From Roseburia sp. (lineage in GTDB: Bacteria; Bacillota; Clostridia; Lachnospirales; Lachnospiraceae), in NCBI GenBank assembly GCA_017549185.1, contig JAFYVJ010000002.1:1-39690 (forward strand): 39,690 nucleotides of DNA, read 5' to 3'. Both the position numbers and the translations under genes were made by a program. Positions 39,463 through 39,690 of the stretch are shown here, piece by piece (within the stretch, counting starts at the first letter, position 1; each line of letters begins with the position of its first letter). Under the pieces are notes generated by a model. The model saw nothing but the letters and a program-made list of their open reading frames with translations, ran no database searches and was not told the origin of the DNA.

Positions 39463-39690
39463 ACTTTCGTTTGGCGTAATAGATAGAGAACGCACCGACC
39501 TCAGGATTATCTCGTTCGAGAAACTATAGAAAGTGCGAATATTTTAAATAGTAAATTTAGTTGTGTTAGAGAAAAGTTTAGAAATTCTTTTCGCAGAATG
39601 CCGGAATAACGTTTTGTGTCCACCAACGCGTTGAACAATTTGGAAGAACTATCTGCATAGCACGAACAGGTGCCTGTTGCAGCTTCCTAA
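39461..39690 (+). repeat. Dispersed RNA-like repeat, copy C (right edge, truncated by window)
   Basis: It begins with AAACTTTCGTTTG overlapping the stop codon of the last glycosyltransferase. CGCACCGACCTCAGGATTAT, the core, and the later ATTTGGAAGAACTATCTGCA agree with copy A, but the middle has diverged. GCAGA/TCTGC pairing is kept. The inner hairpin keeps pairing with changed bases (CAAC/GTTG instead of CC/GG with A-T). The element continues past the window. Confidence 0.72.

Overview
The window looks like a chromosomal segment of a low-GC, spore-lineage Gram-positive anaerobe, most likely a Lachnospiraceae member (Roseburia/Lachnospira/Agathobacter-like). This rests on the gene families: SpoVAD/SpoVAE, a fused SecDF, a TIGR04086-type membrane protein before secDF, the PyrK/PyrD-B pair, a soluble CZB chemoreceptor, hexuronate (uxuA) genes, lipoprotein-rich carbohydrate ABC genes, AGGAGG ribosome binding sites and TTGACA/TATAAT promoters. 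Species is not determinable by eye. I saw no tRNA, rRNA, CRISPR array, phage module or transposase gene.

Layout. 1-2.8 kb: a repeat/RNA-like element, two divergent small HTH genes, spoVAD-spoVAE, then a MITE-like palindromic element. 2.8-8.7 kb: an orphan HPt protein and a hexuronate block (uxuA, convergent FadR-type gntR, two GPH-family symporters). TGTATACA palindromes lie around the gntR promoter, in a terminator between the transporters, and exactly inside the promoter spacer of the second transporter, so a local GntR regulon is readable from sequence. 8.8-13.8 kb: TM2 protein, TIGR04086 protein, secDF, DUF1294 protein, and glyA with a duplicated 70-bp leader. 14.2-22.2 kb: a tight six-gene operon joining a propeller-like/solute-binding lipoprotein and two MalF/MalG-type permeases to an HlyD/MacA-type adaptor, a shortened MacB-like membrane protein and a glycosyltransferase, with no ATPase gene. 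22.6-29.6 kb: TPR lipoprotein, hflX, pyrC-pyrK-pyrD and a soluble chemoreceptor. 29.6-30.5 kb: about 890 bp of noncoding DNA rich in hairpins. 30.5-33.8 kb: proC, acyltransferase and mutY. 34-39.5 kb: a galactofuranose-type exopolysaccharide cluster (glf, GT2, polyprenyl glycosylphosphotransferase, GT2, GT2).

The most interesting unexplained signals are noncoding. (1) A family of about 350 bp has copies at both window ends and at 29.7 kb; two copies are 108/112 identical over their core, and paired segments change together. All lie just downstream of a gene's stop codon in the sense orientation, and a fragment sits behind proC. It is a candidate structured RNA or mobile 3'-UTR element. (2) A 143-bp MITE-like element has two full copies, one with a perfect 8-bp target duplication, plus a half copy in the hexuronate control region. 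A second MITE at 2.5 kb has a related terminal repeat. (3) Hairpin plus AAGGAGG leader modules sit before spoVAE, glyA and the MacB-like gene. (4) A branched RNA-like structure lies between pyrC and pyrK. All start sites, promoters and structures here were read by eye; no search or folding program was run.
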